A DNA stretch of 45,983 bases from JANMDU01 sp043755865 (GTDB lineage: Bacteria > Pseudomonadota > Gammaproteobacteria > Burkholderiales > Burkholderiaceae_C). The stretch is taken from contig JAYUSD010000126.1 of the NCBI GenBank assembly GCA_043755865.1, forward strand, positions 1 to 45,983, read 5' to 3'. Below, piece after piece: positions 45,867 through 45,983 of the stretch. The position numbers and the translations under genes were made by a program. The notes beneath the pieces are model-generated. The model searched no databases and had not been told where the DNA came from. It saw only the letters and a program-made list of their open reading frames with translations. Each line of letters begins with the position of its first letter. Position 1 is the stretch's first letter.

Positions 45867-45983
45867 GTTGGCTCGTTTTTCGGTTGATTTAGATCGAGGC
45901 TTTAAAGGCTACGGAACGTAGCGTGCCGGATCGCATGCTAAGCGCTTGCAGCTTGGGGTTTGATCGGCGCTTGCGTATCTATT
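45867..45983. other. Right-edge sequence, nothing assigned
   Basis: 117 bp after folB to the window end. No recognised motif, repeat or complete gene; a coding sequence beginning here would be cut by the edge. Confidence 0.4.

Noticed and set aside
1..45983. CRISPR arrays, prophage, IS transposases, tRNA or rRNA genes
   Set aside because: No direct-repeat/spacer pattern, no integrase or transposase product and no T-loop or rRNA signature was seen on reading both strands.

Overview
The window is chromosomal DNA from a betaproteobacterium of the order Burkholderiales, most likely family Comamonadaceae; I cannot name the genus. The grounds are the gene content (tripartite tricarboxylate transporters with Bug-type binding proteins, a DUF3426 zinc-ribbon protein, RsmB/NOP methyltransferase, YceF-type Maf, Burkholderiales-type FolB and RodA), the class A RNase P RNA, moderately high GC, and a dispersed ~65-bp repeat whose layout recalls repeats I remember from Comamonadaceae genomes. 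Most genes are housekeeping or central metabolism. No phage, insertion-sequence transposase, CRISPR array, rRNA or tRNA was seen.

Layout. 1-4.3 kb: yceH (cut by the left edge) divergent from purN, three small or unknown proteins, and an RsmB/NOP methyltransferase. 4.5-8.8 kb, minus strand: a 3-hydroxyisobutyrate-dehydrogenase-like reductase, rodA, a PfkB sugar kinase and a DUF3426 protein. 9.0-11.1 kb, minus strand: a cytochrome c, then yceD translationally coupled to a fumarylacetoacetate-hydrolase-family gene. 11.2-14.7 kb, plus strand: yceF, a tetrapyrrole-methylase-fold methyltransferase, an NDUFA9-like protein and a GST. 14.8-21.1 kb: a complete citrate-type uptake locus, tctC-tctC-tctB-tctA on the minus strand (binding protein duplicated in tandem), divergent from its two-component system tctD-tctE. 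21.1-26.6 kb: a TumE/TumA toxin-antitoxin pair, an EamA exporter, a large tandem-AAA ATPase and threonine ammonia-lyase. 27.2-29.7 kb: rnpB and a second tctB-tctA pair with no binding protein. 29.9-32.9 kb: a GlxA-type regulator with an isochorismatase-family hydrolase, ChaC, and an OmpA-like protein. 33.1-35.5 kb: edd-eda (Entner-Doudoroff) behind a HexR-like operator. 36-41 kb, minus strand: manB/algC, waaA, uraA and a MFE-2-like SDR. 41.2-45.9 kb: a ParD/ParE-type module, an unknown membrane protein, dcd, DUF2905, a MidA-like methyltransferase, and a FolM-like SDR joined to folB.

The least ordinary content is non-coding. At least four repeat families lie between, and partly inside, the genes: (A) five large inverted repeats built from CGCGAAAG units, all directly behind stop codons; (B) thirteen copies of a ~65-bp repeat centred on TATGCCGGC, six of them read in frame inside conserved genes; (C) two or three CCGTTCG/CGAACGG palindromes; (D, E/F) two composite elements, each a head-to-head pair of units with a conserved core enclosed by long self-complementary arms that differ between copies. 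These repeats, the duplicated Pho-box-like direct repeats in front of the two tctC genes, and the HexR-like operator are the main observations worth following up. I did not find an obvious new multi-gene system.
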